Positions 9,229 through 17,591 of a stretch of DNA of 45,076 bases are shown one piece after another; position 1 is the first letter of the stretch, and each line of letters begins with the position of its first letter. The notes beneath the pieces are model-generated. The model saw only the letters and a list, made by a program, of their open reading frames with translations. It was not told the DNA's origin and ran no database searches. Where the stretch lies: assembly GCF_008764245.1 (NCBI RefSeq), contig NZ_VTQV01000036.1, forward strand, positions 1 to 45,076, in the 5' to 3' direction. The DNA is from Bacillus subtilis (GTDB lineage Bacteria; Bacillota; Bacilli; Bacillales; Bacillaceae_C). The position numbers were made by a program, and so were the translations under genes.

Positions 9229-9671
9229 GCTTTCAATATAAATTTCAAAAAATCTTAAGCTTAAAAGAGAGAGAGAAAGAAGAATCTTTACATATTTATC
9301 AAGAATCTGTAAGAAAGTTCACGATAGCAGCGGAGCATCTTTATGATTTGCTGAAGAAAAAAGAGGATCTTGAACGATTTCAATCGGAAGAATTAGCAAA
9401 TGGTCTATCAGTTGACAAAATAAGACATTACCAATACTTTGTTTCAAATTTGGAAAAATCGATTGAACATGCTCAAGGAATTGTGATCCATGCACGTAAT
9501 ACAATGAACTGGCATGAAGAAAAATTGAAGGAAAGCAATATCGAAGTAAAAAAGTACGAAAAATTAAAAGAGAAAAGTTATCAAGCCTATATGGAAGTAC
9601 TTCATAAAACGGAAAATTTAAACCTCGATGAATTTTCTTCAAGGCAGTACTTTTTTCGAGGAGGAAGTTAG
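9225..9671 (+). CDS. fliJ: FliJ, export chaperone/central stalk
   Basis: FliJ is a small coiled-coil protein inserted in the FliI hexamer that links it to FlhA and aids chaperone cycling. The 148-residue protein is almost wholly helical and charged (SLKEREKEESLHIYQESVRK at about 12-31), as in the family. The TTG start overlaps the fliI stop (TTGA), with AACAGGTGA upstream. No membrane segment is visible. Sequence conservation in FliJ is low, so position and coiled-coil character carry most of the call. Confidence 0.88.
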   Translation: MSFQYKFQKILSLKEREKEESLHIYQESVRKFTIAAEHLYDLLKKKEDLERFQSEELANGLSVDKIRHYQYFVSNLEKSIEHAQGIVIHARNTMNWHEEKLKESNIEVKKYEKLKEKSYQAYMEVLHKTENLNLDEFSSRQYFFRGGS

Positions 9672-9679
9672 GTGAGAAA

Positions 9680-10276
9680 GTGGGAAAGGCCTTGAAAAAA
9701 CAGAAGGATCGAAAAGAAACCACCTTTTTTCAACGCTTTATTTATTGGGGATTCATTCCGCTTTTGATTGTACTATTTTTAGGGCTTCTAATCGCTTCTT
9801 TTGCAGGTGTGAATGTTTTCCAACAGGCAAAGGAACTTGCAGGAAAAATCCCCTTTATTTCAAATGTAGCCGTTCAAGAAGATAATGAAAATATAAGTGA
9901 ATATAAAGAAAAAATGATCCAATTGGATGCTGAAATTCAAAATAAAAATGCGGAAATCGAACAACTAAAGAAAAAAATAGAGGATAAAGACGCTGAGCAA
10001 GAACGTTATAAAGTAGAAAAAAAGAGATTAGAAGAGACAATAGATGAATTAAAGGAACAGCAAGAGCAAAATAAACGGGAGTTCAAGGATATTGTTTCAA
10101 CCTATGCATCTATGTCACCAAAGAAAGCTGCTCCGATTGTGTTAGAGATGAATGATGATGAGGCAGTGAAAATCCTTACCAATTTGCCAACTGAATCACT
10201 AGCGAAAATTTTAGAAAATATGCCGGCCGATAAAGCGGCCAAGTATACAGAGAAATTATCTATAAATGCTAACTAA
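9680..10276 (+). CDS. ylxF: YlxF-like membrane protein with MgtE-N-like C-terminus
   Basis: The protein occupies the place of B. subtilis ylxF between fliJ and fliK. It has 198 residues: a single membrane helix at about 20-43, a long Glu/Lys/Gln coiled coil at about 65-130, and a C-terminal repeat region containing YASMSPKKAAPIVLEM and ILENMPADKAAKYTEKL, which resembles the N-terminal helical domain of MgtE. Its function in flagellar assembly is not established. The start is GTG 9680, about 12 nt after GGAGGAAG; TTG 9692 is an alternative. It ends at the base before the upstream GTG of fliK. Confidence 0.8.
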   Translation: MGKALKKQKDRKETTFFQRFIYWGFIPLLIVLFLGLLIASFAGVNVFQQAKELAGKIPFISNVAVQEDNENISEYKEKMIQLDAEIQNKNAEIEQLKKKIEDKDAEQERYKVEKKRLEETIDELKEQQEQNKREFKDIVSTYASMSPKKAAPIVLEMNDDEAVKILTNLPTESLAKILENMPADKAAKYTEKLSINAN

Positions 10277-10297
10277 GTGGAAGGGCAGGTGAGATAT

Positions 10298-11548
10298 TTG
10301 AAGATTAATATGGTTGATATGAGCCCGGGAATGCTAGTCACTTCTCCATTTGAAACTGAACCAACTTCAGATTTTACAATGCTTCTGGGCAGTTTATTGA
10401 AAGAAAATCAAGCGGCACTGGAAGAAATCTCTCTCGTGCAAACGGAGGAAACACATTCACCTATTGAAAAATTACTGGAATGGCTGACTGAAGAAGATAC
10501 TAATTTGGAATTACTGAGTGATGAAGCAATAACCCATGATCCCGATTTGAACTTTATTATGATGAACCATTTTCCCGATTGGGAACCGTCTTTCTCGGAA
10601 ATTGCTAGTTGGTTACAAGAGAAAATAGATTTTCAACCTTCCGAAAATCAACAAAATAATGTTTTGGTAATGAGTAAACAAATTTTTCAAGCTTTACATG
10701 ATTTGAAGCCAACGGATTGGTTAGGGTTTCCGCAAGAATCAATATTTACTTTGATCAAAATGGAAAAAAGTCTACAATCATTAGCAAAACAAATTCCTCT
10801 CCCGGCAGAAGAGATGGGTCAGCTGATCGAGTTGGAAGAGTTAACGCAATTGTTAAAAGAAAAAATTCATTCAGTGTCAAAGTTGGAGTTATTAAAAGAA
10901 GCTGTCCCGAAAGCTTTTACTAAGATGAACGAGCCAATTGAGCAATCACCGCTTTTAACTAGGCAAGGCATTCATTTTACTAAGAATCAAATCGAAATGG
11001 CCAATACAACCGAACAGGATTTGGATTTTCCACTGCCTCAGGAACTAGCGGGAGGTCAGGATCGCTTAGTTCGCATAGCGACAGATCAATTAAATTTGCA
11101 AAAGCCGCTTGAGCAACAGCCAGCTTTCCGAAATTTTGTGCGAGAGTTATCCAATCTTATAGGACGATCGACCTTCAGTCAAACGACACATACAGCTAGA
11201 CTTACGATCAGGCTTTATCCAGAAGAATTAGGATCATTAAGAGTTGAATTACTGCAAAAAGATGGAGTCATGACGGCGAAGTTCTTAGCTTCTTCTGCGA
11301 CTGCGAAGGAAATGTTAGATGTTCAGATGCAAAGTTTAAGGCAGGCCTTTTCACAACAGAATATTCAGGTTGACCGCATTGAAGTCTCTTATGGCGATTC
11401 TAGTCAATTGAAATATACGAATCAACATGGTCAACATGAGCAAGGCCAAGAAAATCGACAAGCGTTCCAAGAGAAACATAAACAACCAGAGGATGAGTCG
11501 AATTTTCAGGAAACAATGAATCACATTCTATTTGAAAAGGAGGTGTAA
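10298..11548 (+). CDS. fliK: FliK, flagellar hook-length control protein
   Basis: FliK is a secreted ruler that measures hook length and, through contact with FlhB, switches export from hook to filament substrates. The protein is about 416 residues. The N-terminal two thirds is poorly conserved and rich in Gln/Glu/Leu. The conserved C-terminal domain lies at about 302-380 with RLTIRLYPEELGSLRVELL. I chose TTG 10298, which has AGGTGAG upstream, because the in-frame GTG 10277 has no ribosome site. The tail is Gln/Glu/His-rich. Its last codons form the ribosome site of flgD. Confidence 0.87.
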   Translation: MKINMVDMSPGMLVTSPFETEPTSDFTMLLGSLLKENQAALEEISLVQTEETHSPIEKLLEWLTEEDTNLELLSDEAITHDPDLNFIMMNHFPDWEPSFSEIASWLQEKIDFQPSENQQNNVLVMSKQIFQALHDLKPTDWLGFPQESIFTLIKMEKSLQSLAKQIPLPAEEMGQLIELEELTQLLKEKIHSVSKLELLKEAVPKAFTKMNEPIEQSPLLTRQGIHFTKNQIEMANTTEQDLDFPLPQELAGGQDRLVRIATDQLNLQKPLEQQPAFRNFVRELSNLIGRSTFSQTTHTARLTIRLYPEELGSLRVELLQKDGVMTAKFLASSATAKEMLDVQMQSLRQAFSQQNIQVDRIEVSYGDSSQLKYTNQHGQHEQGQENRQAFQEKHKQPEDESNFQETMNHILFEKEV

Positions 11549-11555
11549 AGAGAAA

Positions 11556-12179
11556 TTGACAACCTCACTAGATCCTACTTTATTTTATTCATCCGTGCAG
11601 AATAGAGAAGTAAAAACAGAAAACGATCGTTTGGGAAAAGATGACTTTTTAAAGTTGTTAATGGCTCAATTACAGAATCAAGATCCGATGAATCCAATGG
11701 AAGATAATGAATTTATCTCACAGATGGCAACATTTTCTTCGCTTGAACAAATGACAAATATGAATAACTCCATCGAAAAGCTTGTACAATTAGAAATCCA
11801 ATCAAGCTTAATCGATTATAGTCATTTTGTTGGGAAAGAGGTAACTTGGCACAATGTGACGGATGAAGATGAAGCAATCGTAACAGAAGGAAAAGGAATC
11901 GTGGCATCTGTTCAGTTTGTGGGAGACAGTGTTAAATTCATTTTGGAGGATGGTACAGAGTTATTTCCGGCAAACATTTCTCAAGTCAATCAACCATCCT
12001 TAGAATCACCATTCGTTCAAGCAAGTCATTTGATTGGAAAGACGATTACATGGGAAGAAGAGGGCATTGAGTTTGAAGATATTGTTCAATCAATTACACA
12101 AAAAAAGGGTCAACTATTACTTCAAATGAAAGATGGCCAGGAAGTGAAATTGAATCAACTAACTAAAATCCAAGATTAA
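11556..12179 (+). CDS. flgD: FlgD, hook-cap scaffolding protein
   Basis: FlgD caps the growing hook and directs FlgE assembly. The protein is about 207 residues. The conserved N-terminal signature is at about 27-66 (GKDDFLKLLMAQLQNQDPMN, then EFISQMATFSSLEQM). The remainder is beta-rich with two Val/Thr-rich repeats. I chose TTG 11556, 12 nt after AAAGGAGGTG, which overlaps the fliK stop. The TTG at 11532 overlaps that ribosome site and is unlikely. Confidence 0.93.
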   Translation: MTTSLDPTLFYSSVQNREVKTENDRLGKDDFLKLLMAQLQNQDPMNPMEDNEFISQMATFSSLEQMTNMNNSIEKLVQLEIQSSLIDYSHFVGKEVTWHNVTDEDEAIVTEGKGIVASVQFVGDSVKFILEDGTELFPANISQVNQPSLESPFVQASHLIGKTITWEEEGIEFEDIVQSITQKKGQLLLQMKDGQEVKLNQLTKIQD

Positions 12180-12213
12180 TAGAATTCTAGTAGGAATAAA
12201 TGAGAAAGCTAGC

Positions 12214-12239
12214 ATGCCGCTGATTGATTGAAGTGGCAT
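12214..12239 (+). other. Hairpin in the flgD-flgE gap
   Basis: ATGCCGCT (12214-12221) pairs with AGTGGCAT (12232-12239), with one G-U and a 10-nt loop. No T tract follows, so it is not a standard terminator. It lies about 23 nt upstream of the flgE start and could shield or stabilise the flgE message. Function is inferred only. Confidence 0.5.
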
Positions 12240-12262
12240 AATATGAAAGGGGTAAATGAATT

Positions 12263-13633
12263 ATGATCCGTTCAATGTATTCAGGTATTAGCGGGATGAA
12301 GAACTTTCAAACAAAATTAGATGTGATTGGAAATAATATAGCAAATGTGAATACATATGGGTTTAAAAAAGGCCGTGTCACCTTTAAAGATATGGTGAGT
12401 CAAACAGTTTCAGGCGCAAGTGGACCAGCACAAGATAAAGGGGGAAAAAACCCCGTACAGGTTGGATTAGGATCCCAACTTGCTGCGATTGATACAATTG
12501 ATACACAAGGTTCCATGCAATCGACTGGCCGAGTACTTGACCTCGGTATCCAAGGGGATGGATATTTTGTCGTAGCAGAGGGAACGCCTGCTGGTGATAC
12601 TTTCTTCCCGACATCCACCTATTATACAAGAGCTGGAAACTTATACTTAAATACGGATGGCTACCTTGTTACAGGCGCGGGACATTATGTGATGGCCTTA
12701 AATGCAGAAAGTGGCAACTTAGAGCCTGTTCAAATGAACGGCGGGAATGTGGATGAGGTTCAAAGTCTAAGTATTTCCGAAGACGGAAAGATTAGTTTTA
12801 TTAAGAAGACCGGTATGACAACTGCTGAAAAAGCCCAAGAAATTGCTGGAAAAGTAGCAGCAGCGGCCAAAAATATAGTAGAAAATCCTACATCACAGAA
12901 ATACGTTGATTTACTAAACAAACTTACGAATGAATTAGATGAGTTAACAATCCAAGCTGAAAAGGAAGCAAGTCTCTTAGAAATCGAGGCGGCAGCCTTA
13001 CAAACAGAAGCAAACGAATCTGGAGATGCTAAAGCTATAAACGCTGCAGTTGAAGCTGTACAAAAGGCTCAAGCAGCCGTTCAAAGTGCGCAAAATGCTA
13101 AAAATAGTTATACGAATTTACGTCAAGCAGTAGACCAAGTTTACAATGCCTATCAAGCGTATAAAGGAGATCCTTCCCAAGCAAATGAAGACGCGATTGT
13201 CAATGCAGCTAAAACAGCCTTAACAAATGGTAATGATATGTCATCCCTTACTGGCATTACTGCTGATGATGTTACTGCGACAATGGATGCCATTGAATAC
13301 ATTCAGGCGGATAAATTAGGACTTGAAAAAGAGGGTGAATTATACACTACTCACGCCTCTATCGCTCTTGCCCGCTTTGCAAATCCGGGCGGCTTGGAAA
13401 AGGTAGGAGAAAATTTATACGTTAGCTCAGCTAATACAGGAGAAGCGACCTATTTGGCTCCTGCTGATGTTGGTGCTGGAAAATTGGTATCTGGATCATT
13501 AGAAATGTCTAATGTGGACCTTTCGGAAGAATTTACGGAAATGATTGTCGCGCAACGCGGCTTTCAAGCAAATACAAGAATTATTACAACTTCTGATGAG
13601 ATTTTACAGGAACTTGTTAATTTAAAACGTTAA
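12263..13633 (+). CDS. flgE: FlgE-type flagellar hook protein with a large helical insert
   Basis: This is the hook subunit, placed directly after flgD as in B. subtilis, where it is about 264 residues. Here it has 456. Residues 1-180 carry the normal N-terminal rod/hook helix (GNNIANVNTYGFKKGRVTF) and beta domain, and 363-456 carry the normal C-terminal part (IALARFANPGGLEKVGENLY, then IVAQRGFQANTRIITTSDEI). Between them, residues about 184-362 are Ala/Gln/Glu/Asn-rich and predicted to be helical by composition, with heptad-like stretches. The reading frame is intact throughout. AAAGGGG precedes the ATG. It may have been named flgG in some annotations because Bacillus hook proteins resemble FlgG. 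Confidence 0.93.
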   Translation: MIRSMYSGISGMKNFQTKLDVIGNNIANVNTYGFKKGRVTFKDMVSQTVSGASGPAQDKGGKNPVQVGLGSQLAAIDTIDTQGSMQSTGRVLDLGIQGDGYFVVAEGTPAGDTFFPTSTYYTRAGNLYLNTDGYLVTGAGHYVMALNAESGNLEPVQMNGGNVDEVQSLSISEDGKISFIKKTGMTTAEKAQEIAGKVAAAAKNIVENPTSQKYVDLLNKLTNELDELTIQAEKEASLLEIEAAALQTEANESGDAKAINAAVEAVQKAQAAVQSAQNAKNSYTNLRQAVDQVYNAYQAYKGDPSQANEDAIVNAAKTALTNGNDMSSLTGITADDVTATMDAIEYIQADKLGLEKEGELYTTHASIALARFANPGGLEKVGENLYVSSANTGEATYLAPADVGAGKLVSGSLEMSNVDLSEEFTEMIVAQRGFQANTRIITTSDEILQELVNLKR

Positions 13634-13636
13634 TAC

Positions 13637-13680
13637 AAGGAGGATAGGGGCTAGACTTATTAGCTAGCCCAGCCAACAAG
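13637..13680 (+). promoter_or_regulatory. Displaced ribosome site and hairpin before flbD
   Basis: AAGGAGG at 13637-13643 is the only good Shine-Dalgarno before the flbD GTG at 13680, but 36 nt separate them. The gap holds a perfect 7-bp stem, GGGCTAG (13648-13654) and CTAGCCC (13664-13670), with a 9-nt loop. Folding it would leave about 13 unpaired nt between the ribosome site and the start codon. The same hairpin follows flgE closely and could protect its 3' end. No T tract follows. Confidence 0.6.
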
Positions 13681-13898
13681 TGATTGAGATCACCAAACTA
13701 AATGGCAAAAAGTTTCATTTAAATGCCCTTTATATTGAGAAGGTTGAAGCATTTCCGGATACAACGATTACTTTAACAAATAATCAAAAGTATATTGTTG
13801 TTGAATCGGAGGACCAGGTAAAAGAAAAAATAATTGATTTTTACCAATCTATCCATTTAATGGGCCAACCAGGATGGAAGGATGAAAAAAATGAATAA
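13680..13898 (+). CDS. swrD: FlbD/SwrD family, flagellar motor power protein
   Basis: This 72-residue protein begins MIEITKLNGKKFHLNALYIE and contains EAFPDTTITLTNNQKYIV, the core of the FlbD (YlzI/SwrD) family. In B. subtilis SwrD raises flagellar torque and supports swarming. The start is GTG 13680, fixed by family alignment because no ribosome site lies within the normal distance. It overlaps the start of fliL. No signal peptide or membrane helix is present. Confidence 0.92.
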   Translation: MIEITKLNGKKFHLNALYIEKVEAFPDTTITLTNNQKYIVVESEDQVKEKIIDFYQSIHLMGQPGWKDEKNE

Positions 13899-14316
13899 AA
13901 AACTAGTATCAACCATGATTGTGCTATTAACGGCCATTTTATTGCTTGCTGTTTTAGCTCTCATCATCATTATGAAAATGGACGATAAAGATACGAACAA
14001 AGAGCCAAACATTGATGAAATATTAAAGGTTTCTGTAGATGTACCGGAAATAACGACAAATTTAGCTAGTGGAAAATATATTAAGTTATCATTAAAGGTC
14101 CAGACAGATAGTAAGAAGGCTAAAGATGAGTTTATCAAAAGAGATTTTCAAATCCAAAATCTGTTAATTGACGAACTTTCTGAAATGGAAGAATCAGACT
14201 TAGAAGGTAAGAAGGAAAAACAGGAATTTAGTGAAGCACTTAAAGACCAAATGAATGATTTAATGCAGCAAGGGAAAGTAGAAAAAGTGTACATCACCTC
14301 CTACATTATTTCTTAA
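13891..14316 (+). CDS. fliL: FliL, flagellar basal-body-associated stator protein
   Basis: FliL is a single-span membrane protein that surrounds the stator and supports torque. The start ATG 13891 follows GGAAGGATG; ATG 13882 is in frame and adds three residues, and both overlap the end of swrD. A membrane helix covers about residues 6-27. The extracellular part contains VDVPEITTNLASGKYIKLSL and the conserved end VEKVYITSYIIS. It has about 141 residues, the usual FliL size. Confidence 0.93.
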   Translation: MNKKLVSTMIVLLTAILLLAVLALIIIMKMDDKDTNKEPNIDEILKVSVDVPEITTNLASGKYIKLSLKVQTDSKKAKDEFIKRDFQIQNLLIDELSEMEESDLEGKKEKQEFSEALKDQMNDLMQQGKVEKVYITSYIIS

Positions 14317-14370
14317 TAGGAAGCGCAAGCGGCTCAAAAGAAATTTCTATATCGAAACGGAGGTGTCGTG

Positions 14371-15372
14371 ATGTCTGATGAAATATTATCGCAAGGTGAA
14401 ATAGATGCTCTACTATCGGCTATTTCCACCGGGGAAATGACTGCTGATGATTTTAAAAAAGAAGAAGAAAAACATCGGGTAAAGAATTATGATTTTAAAC
14501 GTGCATTGCGATTTTCGAAAGACCAAGTTAGAAGTGTGACAAGAATCTACGAAAACTTTGCTCGTTTACTAACAACCTATTTTTCAGCTCAACTTCGAAC
14601 GTATGTTGATATTTCGGTTGCATCAGCGGACCAAATACCTTATGAAGAATATATTCGATCGGTTCCCAATATGACTGTCATGAATGTCATTGAGATTCCT
14701 CCTTTAGACGGTAGAATGATTATGGAAATTCACCCAGTGATTGCTTATTCCATGATTGATCGTGTGTTAGGCGGAAAAGGGAATGGCTTTAATAAGATTG
14801 ATAATCTTACTGAGATTGAAATGAAGCTAATGACTAATTTATTTGAACGATCATTAGATCAACTACAAGAAGCTTGGTCAGGTATGGTGGAGATAGAGCC
14901 CTTATTATCAGATGTTGAAGTAAATCCACAGTTTTTGCAAGTTGTCTCCCCGAATGAAACGGTTGTTGTCATTTCTATGAATGCGAATGTTGGAGAAACA
15001 AGTGGAATGATTAATATTTGTATTCCGCATGTTATGCTTGAACCCATTATTCCGAAACTCTCTGCTCATTATTGGATGGCAAGTGAAAAGAAAGTAACGA
15101 AACCGGAAGAAGCATTATTACTTGAACAAAAAGTGAAAGATTCTATTATATCTGTTGCTGCAGAACTTGGGTCAGCAACCATCACGATTGAAGATTTTCT
15201 CTCAATAGACCGTGGTGATGTCATTGAGCTAAATAATAGAATTGATGCCCCCCTTCTAATCAAAACGGGAGGGAAACCGAAATTTATCGGTCAACCTGGA
15301 AAAAGAAATAAAAAAATTGCCATCCAAATCTTAGATACAATAAAGGAGGGAGACCAAGAATATGAATGGTGA
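14371..15372 (+). CDS. fliM: FliM, flagellar motor switch protein
   Basis: FliM forms the middle of the C ring and binds CheY-P through its N-terminal peptide, here SDEILSQGEIDALLSAIS. The middle CheC-like domain covers about 45-230 with the typical DRVLGGKG, and the C-terminal SpoA domain covers about 250-330. It has 333 residues. ATG 14371 is preferred over GTG 14368; ACGGAGGTG lies just upstream. The last 11 nt overlap fliY. Confidence 0.96.
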   Translation: MSDEILSQGEIDALLSAISTGEMTADDFKKEEEKHRVKNYDFKRALRFSKDQVRSVTRIYENFARLLTTYFSAQLRTYVDISVASADQIPYEEYIRSVPNMTVMNVIEIPPLDGRMIMEIHPVIAYSMIDRVLGGKGNGFNKIDNLTEIEMKLMTNLFERSLDQLQEAWSGMVEIEPLLSDVEVNPQFLQVVSPNETVVVISMNANVGETSGMINICIPHVMLEPIIPKLSAHYWMASEKKVTKPEEALLLEQKVKDSIISVAAELGSATITIEDFLSIDRGDVIELNNRIDAPLLIKTGGKPKFIGQPGKRNKKIAIQILDTIKEGDQEYEW

Positions 15373-16522
15373 TATGCTTTCTCAGGAAGAGATTGATGCC
15401 CTATTACGTGGTGAATCAACTCCTGAAGAAACAACAAAAACAGAAGAAGTGGTACATTCCGTGGAAGATTATTTAGATGAAATACAGAGGGACGCCATTG
15501 GTGAATTAGGAAATATTTCGTTTGGAAGTTCAGCTACGGCATTATCCGCATTACTTAATCAAAAGGTGGAAATTACAACTCCATTCGTATCAATCATTGA
15601 TAATGCTAGATTAGAAGAAGAATTTCCCCATCCCTATGCTGCGATTCGGGTTAAATATACAGAAGGATTTTCTGGTGTCAATATTTTGGTCATAAAGCAA
15701 AGTGATGCAACAATCATTGCTGACTTAATGCTTGGGGGAGATGGAACAAATCCGGCTGAAGAAATGGATGAAATTCATTTAAGTGCCATTCAGGAAGCAA
15801 TGAATCAAATGATGGGTTCAGCGGCCACCTCTATGTCATCTATTTTTAATAAGCGTGTAGATATTTCTCCTCCTACAGTAGATTTAATGAATATTTCTGA
15901 AGGAGAAGGAACCGCCAATATCCCTCAGCATAATTTACTAGTAAAAGTAGCTTTTCAATTAAAAATTGGTACATTAATCGATTCAGAAATTATGCAAGTT
16001 TTACCGATTGAATTTGCTCGCAATCTTGTAAATGATCTTTTAGTTGAGGATGAGGAAGCAGATCAACACCAGCAAAATGTTGAGCCTCCATTGGGTACAA
16101 ATAAAACAGAGGTTGTTGAAAATATTGTTGTTGACCCAAGCGCTAGTAAAGAAACACTAGAGACAAAAGAGTCTTTATATGCAAATAACACGCATTCACA
16201 GCCTAATGTCCAACCAGCTAAATTTGCAGATTTTGATGAAGTGGAAACACCTAGTTATGAAACGAAAAATCTTGACATGCTCTTAGACATACCGCTTCAA
16301 GTTACGGTAGAGCTCGGGAGAACAAATCGCTCGGTGAAAGAAATTCTCGAATTAGGAGCCGGTTCAGTGCTTGAATTGGATAAGCTTGCAGGAGAACCTG
16401 TTGATATTTTAGTAAACAGTCGCCTCATTGCCAAAGGAGAAGTGGTTGTGATAGATGAAAACTTTGGTGTACGCGTAACGGATATTGTCAGTAAATCAGA
16501 TCGATTAAAGAAACTGAATTAA
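15362..16522 (+). CDS. fliY: FliY (FliN-type) switch protein and CheY-P phosphatase
   Basis: FliY is the Gram-positive switch component that joins a CheC-like phosphatase to a FliN-like SpoA domain. Residues 1-20 repeat the CheY-binding motif (SQEEIDALLRGEST). Two CheC-type active-site helices are visible, with Glu and Asn in DAIGELGNISFG (about 43-54) and SAIQEAMNQMM (about 141-151). A low-complexity linker covers about 225-285, and SpoA covers about 300-380. The 386 residues match B. subtilis FliY. AAAGGAGGGAG lies upstream of the ATG inside the end of fliM. Confidence 0.95.
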   Translation: MNGDMLSQEEIDALLRGESTPEETTKTEEVVHSVEDYLDEIQRDAIGELGNISFGSSATALSALLNQKVEITTPFVSIIDNARLEEEFPHPYAAIRVKYTEGFSGVNILVIKQSDATIIADLMLGGDGTNPAEEMDEIHLSAIQEAMNQMMGSAATSMSSIFNKRVDISPPTVDLMNISEGEGTANIPQHNLLVKVAFQLKIGTLIDSEIMQVLPIEFARNLVNDLLVEDEEADQHQQNVEPPLGTNKTEVVENIVVDPSASKETLETKESLYANNTHSQPNVQPAKFADFDEVETPSYETKNLDMLLDIPLQVTVELGRTNRSVKEILELGAGSVLELDKLAGEPVDILVNSRLIAKGEVVVIDENFGVRVTDIVSKSDRLKKLN

Positions 16523-16541
16523 TCATTTGGAGGGGAAAAAC

Positions 16542-16904
16542 ATGGGAAAAAGAATTTTAATTGTAGATGATGCAGCTTTTATGCGCATGATGATTAAAGA
16601 TATTTTAGTAAAAAACGGATTTGAGGTTGTTGGAGAGGCTGCTGATGGGCAACAAGCGATTGAGAAGTACAATGAGTTGAAACCCGACCTTGTAACCATG
16701 GATATTACGATGCCTGAAGTGGATGGAGTAACAGCTTTGAAGCAGATAAAGGCAGCAGATCCTGCAGCAAAAATTATTATGTGTTCAGCAATGGGACAGC
16801 AGGCCATGGTGATTGATGCGATTCAGGCGGGGGCGAAAGATTTTATAGTTAAACCGTTCCAAGCCGATCGTGTGATTGAAGCCATTCAAAAAACGTTGGG
16901 ATAA
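16542..16904 (+). CDS. cheY: CheY, chemotaxis response regulator
   Basis: CheY is the single-domain receiver phosphorylated by CheA; CheY-P binds FliM/FliY and biases rotation. Its 120 residues include the acidic pair D9-D10, the phosphoacceptor D54 in LVTMDITMPE, the Thr/Ser switch region CSAMGQQ, and the conserved Lys in DFIVKPF. I chose ATG 16542, 8 nt after TTGGAGGGG; a TTG at 16527 overlaps that ribosome site. It is the only CheY-like receiver in the window, since CheB lacks one. Confidence 0.97.
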   Translation: MGKRILIVDDAAFMRMMIKDILVKNGFEVVGEAADGQQAIEKYNELKPDLVTMDITMPEVDGVTALKQIKAADPAAKIIMCSAMGQQAMVIDAIQAGAKDFIVKPFQADRVIEAIQKTLG

Positions 16905-17591
16905 ATGAAAATGAAAAGAAATAAAAAGTGGCTATTGATCTTTTTAGTTATTATTTTTATAGGGAATATATGTGTCAATAGTCATGCCGCCGCATCGTTT
17001 GATGGGAGTGTTGCGGATTGTTTTGGCGAAAATAAGGATGAATGCCAACAAGAAAGTACGTCAAATGAGACAGACACAAAAATCAATGAAAATCAAACAA
17101 CAGAAAAAGTAGGGATCAATTTTCTAGATGTATTAAAAATGTTGGCATCCCTCGTTTTCGTCTTGGCAATCTTGTATTTCCTATTGAAATTTATTCAAAA
17201 GAGAAGCCAATCTTATCACCAAAATAAAATTATCCAAAATATCGGGGGAACCGCACTAGGTGGAAACCGCTCTGTTCAGCTTGTTAAAGTGGGGAAGCGA
17301 ATCTTAATCCTGGGTGTTGGAGAGGATATCCAGTTATTGCAGGAAATTACAGACGAGAAGGAAATGAATGAGTTCCTTCACCAGCATAATGAACAGCTTG
17401 AGCAAAAGTTAGAGCCTGCTGATTTAATCACGAAGGTATTCGGAAAAAAATCTATTACACAGAAGTCTAAGCGGGATGTGAAAACTCAGTTTTCATTTCA
17501 GCAACAATTAAAAAATGAGTTGAATTTGGTAAGGAAAGAGCGCCAGAAGGCAATGGAACAGATTGAAAGGAAGGATTCTCAAGATGAATGA
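16905..17591 (+). CDS. fliO: FliO (FliZ in B. subtilis), export-gate assembly protein
   Basis: FliO aids assembly of the FliP ring. The protein is 228 residues. Its N-terminus MKMKRNKKWLLIFLVIIFIG looks like a signal peptide ending near HAAA (about 27-30). A short extracellular stretch with two Cys follows, then a membrane helix at about 77-98 (KMLASLVFVLAILYFLLKF) and a cytosolic FliO domain with GGNRSVQLVKVGKRILILGV. The start codon abuts the cheY stop without its own ribosome site, implying coupling. ATG 16911 is an alternative start. Confidence 0.88.
   Translation: MKMKRNKKWLLIFLVIIFIGNICVNSHAAASFDGSVADCFGENKDECQQESTSNETDTKINENQTTEKVGINFLDVLKMLASLVFVLAILYFLLKFIQKRSQSYHQNKIIQNIGGTALGGNRSVQLVKVGKRILILGVGEDIQLLQEITDEKEMNEFLHQHNEQLEQKLEPADLITKVFGKKSITQKSKRDVKTQFSFQQQLKNELNLVRKERQKAMEQIERKDSQDE

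Noticed and set aside
10277-10297. Upstream GTG start for fliK
   Set aside because: No ribosome site precedes it, whereas TTG 10298 has AGGTGAG at proper distance.
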